From the NCBI GenBank assembly GCA_001929475.1, contig LXFE01004413.1, forward strand, positions 1 to 37,840: a stretch of 37,840 nt of DNA. The letters are read 5' to 3'. Below, one piece after another: positions 22,801 to 32,974 of the stretch (the stretch's first letter is position 1; every line of letters starts with the position of its first letter). The position numbers and the translations under genes are program-made. Origin of the DNA: Neolecta irregularis DAH-3 (lineage: Eukaryota; Ascomycota; Neolectomycetes; Neolectales; Neolectaceae). The notes below the pieces were generated by a model, which made no database searches, was not told the origin of the DNA, and saw only the letters and a list, made by a program, of their open reading frames with translations.

Positions 22801-24142
22801 TGGATTTTCAGAAACAGAAAGTAGTCCCTATGCCGGCAAGAGGCGAGGTGGATTTCATATATTGTGGCCCACCTTGGTATTTACTTTGTCAACATTTTCT
22901 CGCTAATGGAAAAGTCAAGGTTTTAGTGGGATCAATCGATTTAAGAAGGCCAACGATGTCAAGAATTCACTAATCGCTACCTCCCTCAGTTACGTCGACT
23001 TTTATAGGCCAAAATATTTTCTACTCGAGAACGTCCGAGGCTTACTCGCTTTCAGAATGGGTGGCAAACAAGCCGGTACGAATAAAATTGAGGGTGGTAT
23101 TCGAATGGGAGCAGTAAAGTTTATTCTTCGAGCGCTTACTTCTATGGGTTACCAAGCACAGTTTTCCATTCAACAAGCAGGTCAACATGGATGCCCTCAA
23201 TCCCGTCGTCGTGTTATTTTTTGGGGTGTGCAAATGGATTACCGTATCCCACGTTGGCCTCAACCTTCCCATTGTTTCCCCAAACAAGGCTCCCTCAATA
23301 TCACTTTGCCGGACGGCTTCTCGTTTTCTGCTGTAAAAAGAAGATCAGGACATGCCCCTCATGCTTTAGTTACTATTGGTGATGCAATTCTAGATCTTCC
23401 CGGGTTTGAATATGCTAATCCGCATAAAGTCTGTAGCATCACCGACGAAGAGCAAGCGGAGAACCGGCCTTATCGAAAGATCAATGTCTCTACCGCCGGG
23501 GTTCAGGTTGGCGAACTAGAGCAGGATTACGCTTATCCTCCATTAAGCGAATATCAACGATGGATTCGGAAAAAATCTACGCAATTAACTTGTCATTTCA
23601 CGAGACCTTTCAATGAAATCACAGTTGAACGGATTTGTAGAATTCCAATGATTGCTGGAGCGGATCATTCATCCCTACCTGACCCATTAAAACCTTGGTT
23701 TGCCTGCTTATTTTTATTATTGAAAACCTTACTTTGGAAGGTGTCTCTCTGATCCTAACTCTGCTGCTGCCAGACACAACGGATGGAAAGGGCTCTTTGG
23801 TCGTCTCGATCTTGACAGTCACTTCCAAACCGCGTTGACGGATATCCAACCTATGGGCAAACAAGGGGTATAAATCTGCTCAGTTTGTCGTATTTATAGT
23901 TTCAGTCTGTCATTCATCCTACACAGAAGCGAGTTATTACGGTTCGAGAACATGCGCGGTCGCAAGGTTTCCCGGATACTTACAAATTTATTTCAGACAC
24001 TGACAAAGTGTCAGATCAACACAGACAAGTCGGTAATGCCGTACCAATTCCTCTTGGGTTTGCTCTCGGATTGCCGCTACGCGAATGTTTGATTGAGCAG
24101 TGGAAAAGGAGTGCATTGACCACAGGAGAAGAGCAGGCATAA
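19868..24142 (+). CDS. DIM-2-like DNA (cytosine-5) methyltransferase with BAH domains
   Basis: Chromatin DNA methyltransferase of the DNMT1/DIM-2 class, which methylates cytosines of silenced repeats (DIM-2 works with HP1 in Neurospora). About 1348 aa. Introns: 19953-19990, 20125-20162, 20338-20369 (32, see below), 22877-22914, 23698-23740, 23868-23905. Order: acidic N-terminus; two BAH-like modules (around [13 protein letters not shown]...RWFIHG and [10 protein letters not shown]...[10 protein letters not shown]); methyltransferase motif [16 protein letters not shown]; motif IV CGPPCQGFS near residue 965, the catalytic Cys codon being split by the intron at 22877; motif [12 protein letters not shown]; motif [19 protein letters not shown]; motif [13 protein letters not shown]. 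The 5' exons (19868-20337) and the long exon are one base out of phase across 20338-20369, next to a run of seven A. Either there is an indel there or the 5' splicing differs. The catalytic part is intact. Confidence 0.9.
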
Positions 24143-24536
24143 GTAGTCGGCCTCTTAATTTATTCGAAAACATTTGTACATTCACAAATAATTAGTTTAA
24201 AAATGGACTCGTGCAGCTCTTGTTTCATTCCTATGTTCATGTTATTTACGTTGAACATAGTTTGGTTCAGTCTTGCGTCCCAAGATCCAGGAACCGCGTT
24301 GAGTGCATGAAGTTTTGATTCTCGGAACCCCCACAGCAACCAGCGATAAACAATCACCGCCACAGATAAACAGATCTCCAATGTCAATAATAACAAATTG
24401 ATCAGATGGATGAGCTTGCAGGGCGCAAGAAGAGAGAACAAGCCCAAAGAGGAAGTCAATTTCGTCACTGAGAAACAGATACTAGATACAGCTGTACTTC
24501 AAGTAGAATCCATACTCTCTAAGCCATGAAACCCGC
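24143..24536. other. Stretch downstream of the methyltransferase with weak minus-strand frames
   Basis: Two overlapping minus-strand frames exist. One (24160-24468) carries a hydrophobic helix-like segment; another reads GDLFICGGDCLSLVAVGVP. Neither shows a family motif or a convincing start, and they could be 3' exons of the gene at 24537-24842. Unresolved. Confidence 0.3.
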
Positions 24537-24842
24537 CTATTGCTGAATCGCGAAGTCTTCCATTTTCGATACAATGACAAACTGGACACTCGAATCTTCT
24601 AAAATGTTGATGTCATCCGGAGGCTGCGAGCCTTTTGCATGAATCTCAAAGACCAGGGCATATCGACCTGGCGTGGACATTGTGAGCGCCGTGTTCCACC
24701 ATTCCAAGGGGTCTGCATTAATGGTAGTAAGCTCGGTCTTATCAGGACCAACTAATCGATATTGTACAAATGCTGCTTGACCATAGACAGAGGGGTCCAT
24801 GTGAATTTTAACAAAAACCTCTTCGCCTTTTATCAGCGTCAT
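24537..24842 (-). CDS. Hypothetical protein, ~101 aa
   Basis: Begins at ATG 24840-24842 (MTLIKGEEVFVKIHMD) and reads as an alternating beta-rich domain (AAFVQYRLVG, GRYALVFEIHA, SSVQFVIVSKMED) with no signal peptide or membrane segment. This looks like a compact beta-sandwich. I do not recognise the family. It might be only one exon of a larger gene extending to lower coordinates. The flank upstream of the ATG has an in-frame stop. Confidence 0.45.
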   Translation of the reverse strand: MTLIKGEEVFVKIHMDPSVYGQAAFVQYRLVGPDKTELTTINADPLEWWNTALTMSTPGRYALVFEIHAKGSQPPDDINILEDSSVQFVIVSKMEDFAIQQ

Positions 24843-25463
24843 CAAGCAATGGTGTTACCGGCTTCATATGGTTGAGGATTTGGTGATTCGATAAAATGGA
24901 GGAGGTTGCTGACTGAGAAAGGATAAGCAGCGAGCAACAAGAGGGAACTGGGTTTGAATGTATGAAACATCTAGAAGGGAGTATTGATAACCTTGCTTAT
25001 TCATTTGCGGAAGCTTGCAGTTCTAGTTCAACCGGACTCTGGGGCTAAGTGAAATGATAACCATTCTGCTATCGCATTCCTTGCGTTGTACTTTAAAACA
25101 AAGATATCCGTATTTTCTCGGGGTGTAAATCCCGGAATCAATTTTCCGGAGCTGCGGAAATATTGCCTTTCGTACGTCCAGTGGGGAGGTTTTGCTCAAT
25201 TGCTGACCGAAATTACTTGCTTGAGGATAGAGAGGCAGCTGTATTACTACAAAGGGAACTGCTGTAAGGAATTAGTGGGACTGAAGTCGCTTTCGCTTGA
25301 ACTAAAAAGAGAAGAATCTTGATTGCACGGTTTGGGTATTAATTCTTGGATTTTCAGGATGTGCGAGCATATAAATCCACCCACCTGCCCACTATCTTCT
25401 TACCTCTCTCTTACTGCCATCATCTTGCTCTTTGTGCACCTACTCTTCTTGGCTCCTTTATAC
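24843..25463. other. Intergenic region
   Basis: About 620 bases between divergent genes. The 78-residue plus-strand frame at 25086-25322 shows no recognisable feature. Nothing else supported. Confidence 0.4.
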
Positions 25464-26057
25464 ATGCTTTCCATGAACTTGATTCTTCTCTCTATCCTTT
25501 TTATAACTTCTACCACTTGTCTGACTTGGTCAGGCTATTCTCCTCGCCAGAATGCAACCTATCCACTAGGTTTTAGATAATCCGAAAACTTCGACTAACA
25601 GAAAGGGTTTCCAATTTCCGTATCTGTAGGGCTTGCAAATGTATCAAACCACGATATTGTACTTGCATATAATATTAACAATGGTTCTATTTTCACCGTT
25701 TGGGATACTAACTCTACCATTGTCAGTTCTTCATGGTGGAACTCGACAATCTACTTCAATAAAACAGGTCTGCAAAGTCTTGATTTCTTTTTCCTCGAAA
25801 TCTGTGAAGACGATGATGATATCAAAACTCCTGCTCAGCATGTATCTTTCTTCGTGAAAAATCAAACGAACGCAACGAATGTCACCGTCCCTGGTGGACG
25901 AAACACTTCAGAAGAAACAGTTTGGAAAATTGACGTAGAAAACGTATACAGACAAAAGAAATGCAAACCGAATTCGTCTAGTCAAAGTAAAGAAATTGTA
26001 CTCATGGGTTGGAAAAATATTCTTGGACTATTGGCCGTTGTTACCCTTGTCTTTTGA
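25464..26057 (+). CDS. GPI-type surface glycoprotein, 177 aa, unrecognised
   Basis: Start MLSMNLILLSILFITSTTCL gives a signal peptide (ATG 25473 is an equally good start). One 60-nt intron at 25570-25629 joins TYPLG to LANVSNHDIV; 534 bases remain. The mature region is rich in N-X-S/T sites (NGS, NST, NKT, NQT, NAT, NVT) and Trp, with an acidic patch EICEDDDD. The end is a hydrophobic tail (GWKNILGLLAVVTLVF) preceded by a small-residue, polar stretch (NSSSQSK), the pattern of a GPI attachment signal. Likely on the cell surface or wall. Family and function unknown. A different frame of the same bases is open but has no coding signature. Confidence 0.65.
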
Positions 26058-26252
26058 TAAGCCTTACGATGCCTACATGACGGCGAGGAAACTGACAGGA
26101 TATACGCAAGCACAATGGACATAACAGTATGAATATTATCAGTGAATTTCTTCTTTTGAATGTTCGCATATAAGCCATTCATTTTGTGCAGAAAACTTAA
26201 CCAGTTTTTCTGGGGTTTTAACGTTTTGTTGCATTTTCCACCGTCGTGCTCG

Positions 26253-26768
26253 CTATGTGACTGGAGCAACAATCATCTCTCCCACACCAACACAATCCTT
26301 CCTTTTTGTCTTAGAGTACACCTCGGCTAATGGGAATGCGTCTCGAACTGGAGGTGGGGCGGGTAAAGGATCCACTGGACATGCAACTGCAAACTGAACC
26401 TCTCCTTCTCCTACCAATTTATCTCCTTCAATTCGAAAGCGCCCCATTGTAGGGGAGCCGTCTGGGTATACTTGGAACCGAAGCGCCTCGTTTGAGTCTA
26501 AAATCCCTGAAGTATATGCATGTCGATTATCAGCGGTCGTTAAAATGCTGTCTCTAATATGGAATCTTGTTGGCTCGCCTTTCGTTTGTGCAGTACCCCG
26601 TTCAGTGACAGATACATACTATTCTTGTCTGTAGAAGCCTAAATGGAGAAATACAGCGCGAAAGAGTCCTGCCTGATGCGTTGGTGGGTTGAACAGAAGA
26701 TAAAATTCGGGAATGATGGCGACACCAAGAACAACTGGTAGGAGGCTGATTAGGGAAACAAAATGCAT
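26253..26768 (-). CDS. Secreted protein, 159 aa, cell-wall-like, unrecognised
   Basis: Signal peptide MHFVSLISLLPVVLGVAIIP at ATG 26766-26768. A 36-nt intron at 26619-26654 contains an in-frame TAG as its acceptor; removing it joins GLFRA to YVSVTERG and leaves 480 bases. The mature protein is beta-rich (RFHIRDSIL, LRFQVYPDGSPTMGRFRIEG, EVQFAVACPVDP), with a proline cluster (PAPPPV) and two cysteines that may pair. The layout resembles small secreted fungal wall proteins of the PhiA/IgE-binding type, but that is only a resemblance. It is tail-to-tail with the GPI-type gene. Confidence 0.65.
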
Positions 26769-27142
26769 TTTTGACTTTGGATGTCTGGAAATTGAGGACG
26801 CACCATATTTTATAGTCATCCAAAGTCTTAACATTTATGTAAATACGCACCGCCACCGACATTTGAGGCCGTATCCAACTCCGCAAGTTACTTCGCCCAT
26901 GACCATGTTCTCGGTTTAGATTTATATACGAATTATCAAAGCGTCTCTTGAAGCAGGGAGAATCACGGCGGTTCACGCCCTATCGCAACCTTGAAGATAT
27001 TCTTTAGCCTAATTCAACATTATAGTTCTAAGAGGTTTCACCTCTAAAGTTCTTCTCTGGGCATTCGTCAAAGACAGTGGATTAAAATAACAAGCGTGCT
27101 TGATCGAGAGTAAGACCTCACAATTATTTATGTAATGTGAAT
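26769..27142. other. Intergenic region
   Basis: About 370 bases, containing the start-proximal upstream of the secreted protein gene and the 3' flank of the exosome gene. The short frames are remnants; nothing supported. Confidence 0.4.
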
Positions 27143-27933
27143 TTATTGGCGAGTTTCAAGATACCGATTGACTGCTCTACGAATCGCCCTTGCAGCCTCC
27201 AGTGTAACTTCTATCCCCTGATGCCCATTAGACTCTAGGTATGTAATTTCATCTCGGGCGGCCATATAACCTAGAACAGTCCAGTCTGTACATCCTTTTT
27301 CCTCTTCTTTCGTCAGGTCAATTTGATATTCGTTAGTATCCATTGTCTTTCGGTTAGTAGTCGTGGATAGCGCGAAATGTACACATTCTTTCAAAGCAGA
27401 TATACCGCAACTCATTCCGACAGTCAAATCCACACACTCAATGCCAGCGTCTGCAATAGCGAGAGAGGATGCAGTGATTGCATTACACAACGCAGCTCTT
27501 TCGCCGTCCCATGACAAGATCACAACAAAGATATCGATATGCGTTTTTGGGTAAAGGTTGGACATCACTGATGGTCCTATGGCTGAAAGCACCCGATTCG
27601 ATAATGATTTATCTTCCTAAAGTATTAGAAGAACTGAAGGGAAGCGTTATATGCCCGATGGTCTGGGCTTTTGACCCAACATGAAAGTTTTGCCTCCGGG
27701 GAATATGTCGACGATTGTCGTGGACCATGTACTGAGACGAATATCCTCGTGTTTTCAGATTCCAAGAAACATGAACCGTTTGAGGAGCTTAAAGGCGATA
27801 ATGCAAGGACTATCCGATCGTCAAAATTCAAATATCGAGAATCTTTGATGTTTACAAATTTTTCTGGGAACACTAGGCGGTCTTGCTCTTGTCGACTTGG
27901 GCTTACGAAACTGTAAATGCGACAACGACTCAT
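27143..27933 (-). CDS. Exosome core subunit, RNase PH-like (Mtr3/Rrp41-type), 250 aa
   Basis: Subunit of the ring of the RNA exosome, which degrades and processes RNA from the 3' end in nucleus and cytoplasm. RNase PH fold features: SPLSSSNGSCFLESENTRIFVSVHGPR, EAKLSC, LYPKTHIDIFVVILSWDG, ALCNAITASSLAIADAGIECVDL, then a C-terminal helix EVTLEAARAIRRAVNRYL. One 38-nt intron at 27617-27654 has a GC donor (GCATAT) and joins SPDHR to EDKSLSNRVLSAIGPS in frame; 753 bases remain. The N-terminus (MSRCRIYSF) is shorter and less conserved than usual, so an unspotted intron there is possible. Mtr3 is my preferred paralogue over Rrp41 or Rrp46. Confidence 0.8.
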
Positions 27934-28394
27934 ATACTGGGGGTATAGAGTTTGCAGGCCCGTTTATGCGGCGTCGATCAGTAGTCATTTTGAATTAATA
28001 ACGGAGATGTAGGTGGAGTAAATTTGAAGTTACTTGCCCGACAACTTATCCAGTCCATCAAGGTTTACTGCAACTGATGATTTCAATATTATTATGATTC
28101 AAGAATAGGTCGTTTTCCATTGTGAGATTGAAAATATTAAGAGAATTTTTATGCATGAGTCAATATCTTTTTCATTGGACCAGGCCTTCCGGCACAAAAT
28201 GCAAGTCTGTGAGTCATTTAAAGAAATAAGACATTAGTTAGAAATGTATAAAAGGGCTATGCATCTTTACCTAAGTTTACACGTCTACAAGCTTAGATTA
28301 AGGTATGCAAGCTTACACGTCTACAAGCTTAGATTAAGGAAATATAGCCTGATCTTATTGTACTCGAGCTTCAACACTTACATTTGTAGAGATC
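27934..28394. promoter_or_regulatory. Divergent promoter region, exosome gene / BTB gene, with 36-bp direct duplication
   Basis: 461 bases shared upstream by two divergent genes. It is AT-rich and contains the direct duplication at 28273-28339, ending about 55 bases before the BTB start codon. Confidence 0.5.
28273..28339. repeat. Direct duplication, period 36 bp
   Basis: Two copies of acacgtctacaagcttag plus flanks at 28273-28303 and 28309-28339 differ at a single base over 31 positions. Confidence 0.95.
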
Positions 28395-28967
28395 ATGTCA
28401 CTTTATCCAGATGATCTGATTACCTTCGATGTCAGAGGAAAATTGATACAGACAACTTTAACGACACTGAAGGCCCACCCCCAATCGTCTTTATATCGCG
28501 CTGTGGCTTTAGATGCAGAAAAACGATTATCACACCTAACCAGGTTCTTCATTGATCGTGATGCCGACATATTCGCCCTTGTACTACGATATTTCGATGG
28601 ATCAATCGCTGGATTTTCCGACCGTGAAAAACAGATCCTCCATCTTGAACTGCCTCATTACGAGATCTCTGCATCCAATCTGGGTCTTGATGATACAGTG
28701 GGAACGAAAACCACAGATGAAATAATATTCGTTTACCAGGAATCCATTGAGGGAGTTTTAAAATTCCCTACACTCAATTGCGGAATGCCTGATATGGATG
28801 CTAAGAGTATTATTAAACAGTACCTTGATCTTCCTGACAGAGTTCGAAAGGCGATTGAAAAACAGGTTCCTTGGATAACGGGGTCAAAGTGGAAACTGAA
28901 GTATGTCTCCAAAGAAGGCGAGAAGGATAAGCTTTACTGGATTTGCGCCTACAAAGAATCGACGTGA
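28395..28967 (+). CDS. BTB/T1 (potassium-channel tetramerisation-like) domain protein, 190 aa
   Basis: Intronless. The first 80-90 residues are a BTB_2/T1 domain as in KCTD proteins: LITFDVRGKLIQTTLTTLKAHP, then RFFIDRDADIFALVLRYFDG and a short helix. These domains form oligomers and often recruit cullin-3 ligases. The rest (EIIFVYQESIEGVLKFP..., KWKLKYVSKEGEKDKLYWICAY) is beta-rich and unrecognised. No membrane segment, so not a channel. Fungal members are mostly uncharacterised; specific function unknown. Confidence 0.75.
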   Translation: MSLYPDDLITFDVRGKLIQTTLTTLKAHPQSSLYRAVALDAEKRLSHLTRFFIDRDADIFALVLRYFDGSIAGFSDREKQILHLELPHYEISASNLGLDDTVGTKTTDEIIFVYQESIEGVLKFPTLNCGMPDMDAKSIIKQYLDLPDRVRKAIEKQVPWITGSKWKLKYVSKEGEKDKLYWICAYKEST

Positions 28968-29065
28968 TAGACCTTTATCAGAAATACTCGTTTGGTTAAA
29001 AACTCCTGACTGAATAAACATTCCCGATCTGAGATGACACGCCGATCTGAAGACAACTTAGATTA

Positions 29066-29165
29066 ACGACTGAACCTTGTTTTACATAAAACTGCTATTG
29101 ATGAAAGGGTCAGTTGACCCACTCATCGGATTCCAGGCACCTTTGCAATATGTTTACTACGTTGC
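29066..29165 (+). repeat. Diverged direct repeat, copy A
   Basis: Matches 30115-30215 over about 100 bases (shared cores acgactgaa, ttacataaa, ctgctattg, tcggatt). Most differences are transitions. Confidence 0.8.
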
Positions 29166-29862
29166 TTGATAGTCGTAGCTAGTTCAAGCTGATCCCCCGA
29201 CTGGCCCCGTACACGTCAACAATTATAGCATCGCACTGGTAATTTTGTTTCAGGAATTACTGTGCTTCAAGAATAGGTGTTTGGAAATACCAACGCAATC
29301 TGTAAGACATAGGTCCAAGTCTTTTTCATTCCAACCAGAATTTTTTATCTAACAGCAAGTGTGAGATATGTGTAGATCTATCCAATTTAGCGCAAAAGGA
29401 ATATATTCTCCAGTCAATCCATATTCAAGTTGTGTACATCAGCGTCGTCCGAGAAACGAGACCACTAGATGCTTCAAAGAAACCTCAAGGCTTCCACTCC
29501 AGCCTTTGATTACAGTCAGCTGAAAGATGAAGGTCCACGCAAATACGGCAAGAGGCGTGGCATCAAATTGCGGCCTTCATGGCCGAATATAAACTTGTAA
29601 TCCTTCATGAACTCCTTACTATGGGATATCTACCTCCAAGCTGGGCCTGAATGAGGTGGGAGTGAGAACCTCGGAGGAAATAATTAACTATTACCGGGAA
29701 GCCTGTAAACAAGTGTGTTCATTTGTGTAGTCCAGAGGAAGATTGACGTGGATAATATTAGTGGGCTTAGTATACTATCTAGTAAACTAGGTGTCTTGCA
29801 GATATCCCTTTTTTCTACTACTGTTGATGCAATCTTTGAGTATCAAACCTTGGTGGTTCGTT

Positions 29863-29951
29863 CTCCGCTGAGCCTTAAGGCCGTATAACAGGTGAGTGGT
29901 CGTATGTAGTAATATTACTATACAGTATTAAGTCTAGTGCGCTAGCCGCGC
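29863..29951 (-). repeat. Diverged dispersed repeat, copy 2 (inverted relative to copy 1)
   Basis: Reverse complement of this stretch aligns with 14182-14280, sharing ctagactta, tactgtat, ccttaag and ctcagcggag. The GC-rich bases following at higher coordinates have no counterpart next to copy 1. Confidence 0.7.
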
Positions 29952-30114
29952 CAGGCTCTACTTCAAGCTCCCATTTCCGCCCAAGCTCTGTCTCCCCTCC
30001 CGGGTGGGGAGAGCTACATTGGCTCGTTGCGCCCTTCAGGCCGGATCCTGCCCTTAACGTCGTGTGGGGGCGTTTATGTGAAAATTTTCAAGGTTTGCCC
30101 TTACAATTAAGGTT

Positions 30115-30215
30115 GACGACTGAAACCGTCTTACATAAAGCTGCTATTGCTGAAAAAGGGTCAATTAACCCCCTCGTCGGATTTCGGGTACCCTTGGAAT
30201 ATATTTGCTATGTTG
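30115..30215 (+). repeat. Diverged direct repeat, copy B
   Basis: Second copy of the sequence at 29066-29165, about 1.05 kb away in the same orientation. Confidence 0.8.
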
Positions 30216-30485
30216 ATTACGTTGATTTATTATTATTGGATGGAATTGCAATCCTCTACCGTTTCCTGAGAAGTTATAAACTCTGATATCACATGGGTTT
30301 AGGAGTACTTCAAGTTTTGACTTGCACAACGATATGAACGCAACTAGTGAGAATTATGTAAATAGACTTATCCCAGTACAAAAAAGAAACATGATACTAG
30401 TGCTGGAAACCAAGATGAAATGAGAAACAAGCATCTATCCAGCAATTTCAACATCTACTGCAAAAGAGGATCCCTGTAGTGCTTT

Positions 30486-31771
30486 CTACAAATTAGCAAC
30501 AGTTTCAGAAAGGACAAACTGATGATTGTTTCTGAAAGCCATCATAGTCTTAAAGTCCTCCCTCCTCCGATGGTCGACAAAAGTGTTGATATGCTTCTCT
30601 GCCCATCTTCGCTGGGATGCACTAACTCCAATCATACTCAAGTCTCTGGCGGATGGCTTTCCATTTTTAATGGCTCGATGGGTATTGGTAGCATCCGAGA
30701 CCGGTGGACGCGAAAGATATTGACGATAATAGGTGCGTAATGAACGATGACCTAGTACGCGGCCAGAAGGGAGGGAAAGGGCATATGTGTCCGTCTGTAA
30801 TTGTCCGATATCTGAAGAATCGAGAGACGAATCATTGGATACTGATTCCCAATCTTCGCAATCTTCTCCTTCGATCGGGTTTTCAGTATCAGAAATGTCA
30901 TAAGATCCTCTAAAATCATAAAAATCACTAATTTCGAGCTGAGAGTTTTCGTCTTCATAGGCTATTTTGCAATGCGCCTTATCCACCTAGATCTTAGTCT
31001 AAAAGCTATAGGGTAGAAAGTAAACCATATGATTTCGAACACTCTCCAATGTTCGACATAATTTTTGGCAATATAGACAGACATTTCCGATTGCAACCTT
31101 TTCAGCCAAGTACCGCAAGAGACCAGGAAGATCGGTAAGAAAATTTGATTCGGGAATGAATAACCCGTGAAGGTTTTTCATGTGAGATGAATTTGCGTCA
31201 GGCGTTTCAGCTTTGTGAGTACAGAAGAGGCATTCTTCTGGGGACAACATGCAAGCATTTGCGAGTTTCTGAGTGATCTGGTCTTCGATTGAAATGTCTT
31301 CAGTTTCAGATTTAGTGATTTTTACAGGTTTAACCGCCACTGATGACAGATTGTCAGGACGGTCTTTGGAAAGCGATTTGTGCCTTTTAGAAGATAAATG
31401 ATTTGCATAGGCGTTTTCTGAGTAATATGTTTTTCTGATCATTAATATTAGCTACACATCGAAACAAACGAGCATGTTCTGCACTCGGCCACGAAGTTGG
31501 CTTTTTCAACTTCGGCGTTGGATTGATCTTGGGCAGCTGCCAGGTAAACGCTTACTCTTTTGAAGAGTGTTTACCAATGGCTTTTTGCGCAAATATTTCT
31601 GCAGTAACGGGAGGCATATCTGCAACTTTTCTTTTGAGATTATATCGATGCCAATCCTAGTTCTTAGATCATTTAAGCGAAAGAGGATACGGTTCTGTAA
31701 TGATCTCGCTGAAGATAAGGAGTATGAAAGCCGACTGAGCAAGCAAGACAAGTATATAGATGGGTAGTCAT
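30486..31771 (-). CDS. REI1: Rei1-like cytoplasmic 60S ribosome maturation factor, 379 aa
   Basis: C2H2 zinc-finger protein that helps release and recycle Arx1/Alb1 from pre-60S particles in the cytoplasm. Introns: 31657-31690 (34), 31537-31574 (38), 31435-31469 (35), 30987-31025 (39); 1140 bases remain. Fingers in order: YTCLACSVGF...DWHRYNLKRKVA near the N-terminus; CRTCSKTYYSENAYANHLSS (its serine codon is rebuilt across intron 3); CLFCTHKAE...HMKNLHG; CLYCQKLCRTLESVRNHMVD...HCKIAYED (split by intron 4). Then an acidic segment and the conserved SLPSGRVLGHRSLRTYYRQY and basic C-terminal helix. Length is close to yeast Rei1 (393 aa). Start ATG 31769-31771 gives MTTHLYTC, typical of the family. 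Confidence 0.95.
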
Positions 31772-32974
31772 GGTGGAGTAAAAGAAAGATGAAAGTAGGG
31801 TGTATTGACGGAATTGACGGAATTAACAAAAAGAGGTGTGCCGCTCTTGGTAATAACTACGATCTACAAACTACTTTTTCGCGCGAAGGAAATATATCAT
31901 TCCAATATTAGCATCCCATATATAGACTGGCTCTTGCTGTACAATCGGCCTAAAATAATTTATGAAGCAGTAGGGCTTTTTCCCTGATCTTGAGTAGAAT
32001 AATTTCTTGGCTGCCCCACTGCATCAATACAAGTCTTCTGAGTTCAACTGGAGCATTATTGACGACAAGAACTAACAATATAAACAGGAATTATCGCAGC
32101 CTGCTTGTTAATTTCGCGACATACCATGGATAAAGGCTATACAAAAGAAGGACACAAAGGAAGGGACTAGTCAATGTAGCCAGCATTGGATCAACGAATT
32201 TCAAACTACCCTAATTCTTCTTCGAAGATTCTATTGCAACTAATCTCTGGGCAGGTTGGGCGAAGTTGATTACAGTCTCAAAGAAAGAGTGAAAATAGAT
32301 TGCCACCTTCTGGTTCAGATGGGTTATCTGAGGGGTTTTCCGGTAGGGAGTGCATCTTCATCGGTCCTTCTAACATTCCTTCCCTGTTGTAATTAAACAA
32401 AGAACAAAACCCCTCTTGATTCTGTGTCTAACTATAAAAGATATAGGGAGGTCATTTTAATTGCGCCTAAATGATCGCTATTGTTCGACCTATCACAACA
32501 AATGCCAGAAATAACTAGTGTTGATTGCAATCAAGGAGAGAGGAATTGCGTGGTTCGGAATATCAACGTTCGGGCCAATATAGAAGTTTTCTGAGATGGT
32601 TGGGCCAAGGTTCCATTAAATTAATTAGGGTGCGTTCACGAGCCACCAAAAAACAAAATCTCCATTTTCTAAAAGAGAGAATATTGAATTTTTCGGTGGA
32701 AATTAACATTTTGAGAACTTTAATTTGGCAGCCTTGGGCAAGGACCAAATGCGAGACGCGGGCAAGCGCTTCTTCCGATATCTCCAAAAAAAGAAACAAC
32801 CTGGATATTTGAAATTATCCCTTGCAAATGAATTAGAAATAAATTTATTAAGCAAGTTTCTGCACGATCAAGTTTGGATGGTTTTGTAATATAGACTCGC
32901 GCTAACTCGGTCTCGACTTTGATGAGCGCAGATGATTAACTGCAACACTCTTCACTGGCAGAAGAAAGAGCACA
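31772..32974. other. Intergenic region
   Basis: About 1.2 kb, divergent promoters for Rei1 and the membrane protein. Overlapping frames on both strands at 32525-32812 have no conserved features and look like remnants. No RNA gene or clear repeat seen. Confidence 0.4.

Larger units (their letters stand above)
28968..30485. other. Gene-free, repeat-rich region
   Basis: About 1.5 kb without a supportable gene. It contains two diverged direct copies of a roughly 100-base sequence (29066-29165 and 30115-30215) and copy 2 of the dispersed repeat (29863-29951), followed by a GC-rich stretch (29952-30060). The 74-residue frame at 30062-30286 lies within the repeat. Interpreted as decayed mobile elements. 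Confidence 0.6.

Noticed and set aside
26619-26654. In-frame TAG as stop readthrough or pseudogene in the 159-aa secreted protein
   Set aside because: The TAG is the acceptor of a phase-0 36-nt intron.
32525-32812. 95-aa basic open frame
   Set aside because: It lacks an ATG start context and conserved features, and the opposite strand is equally open.
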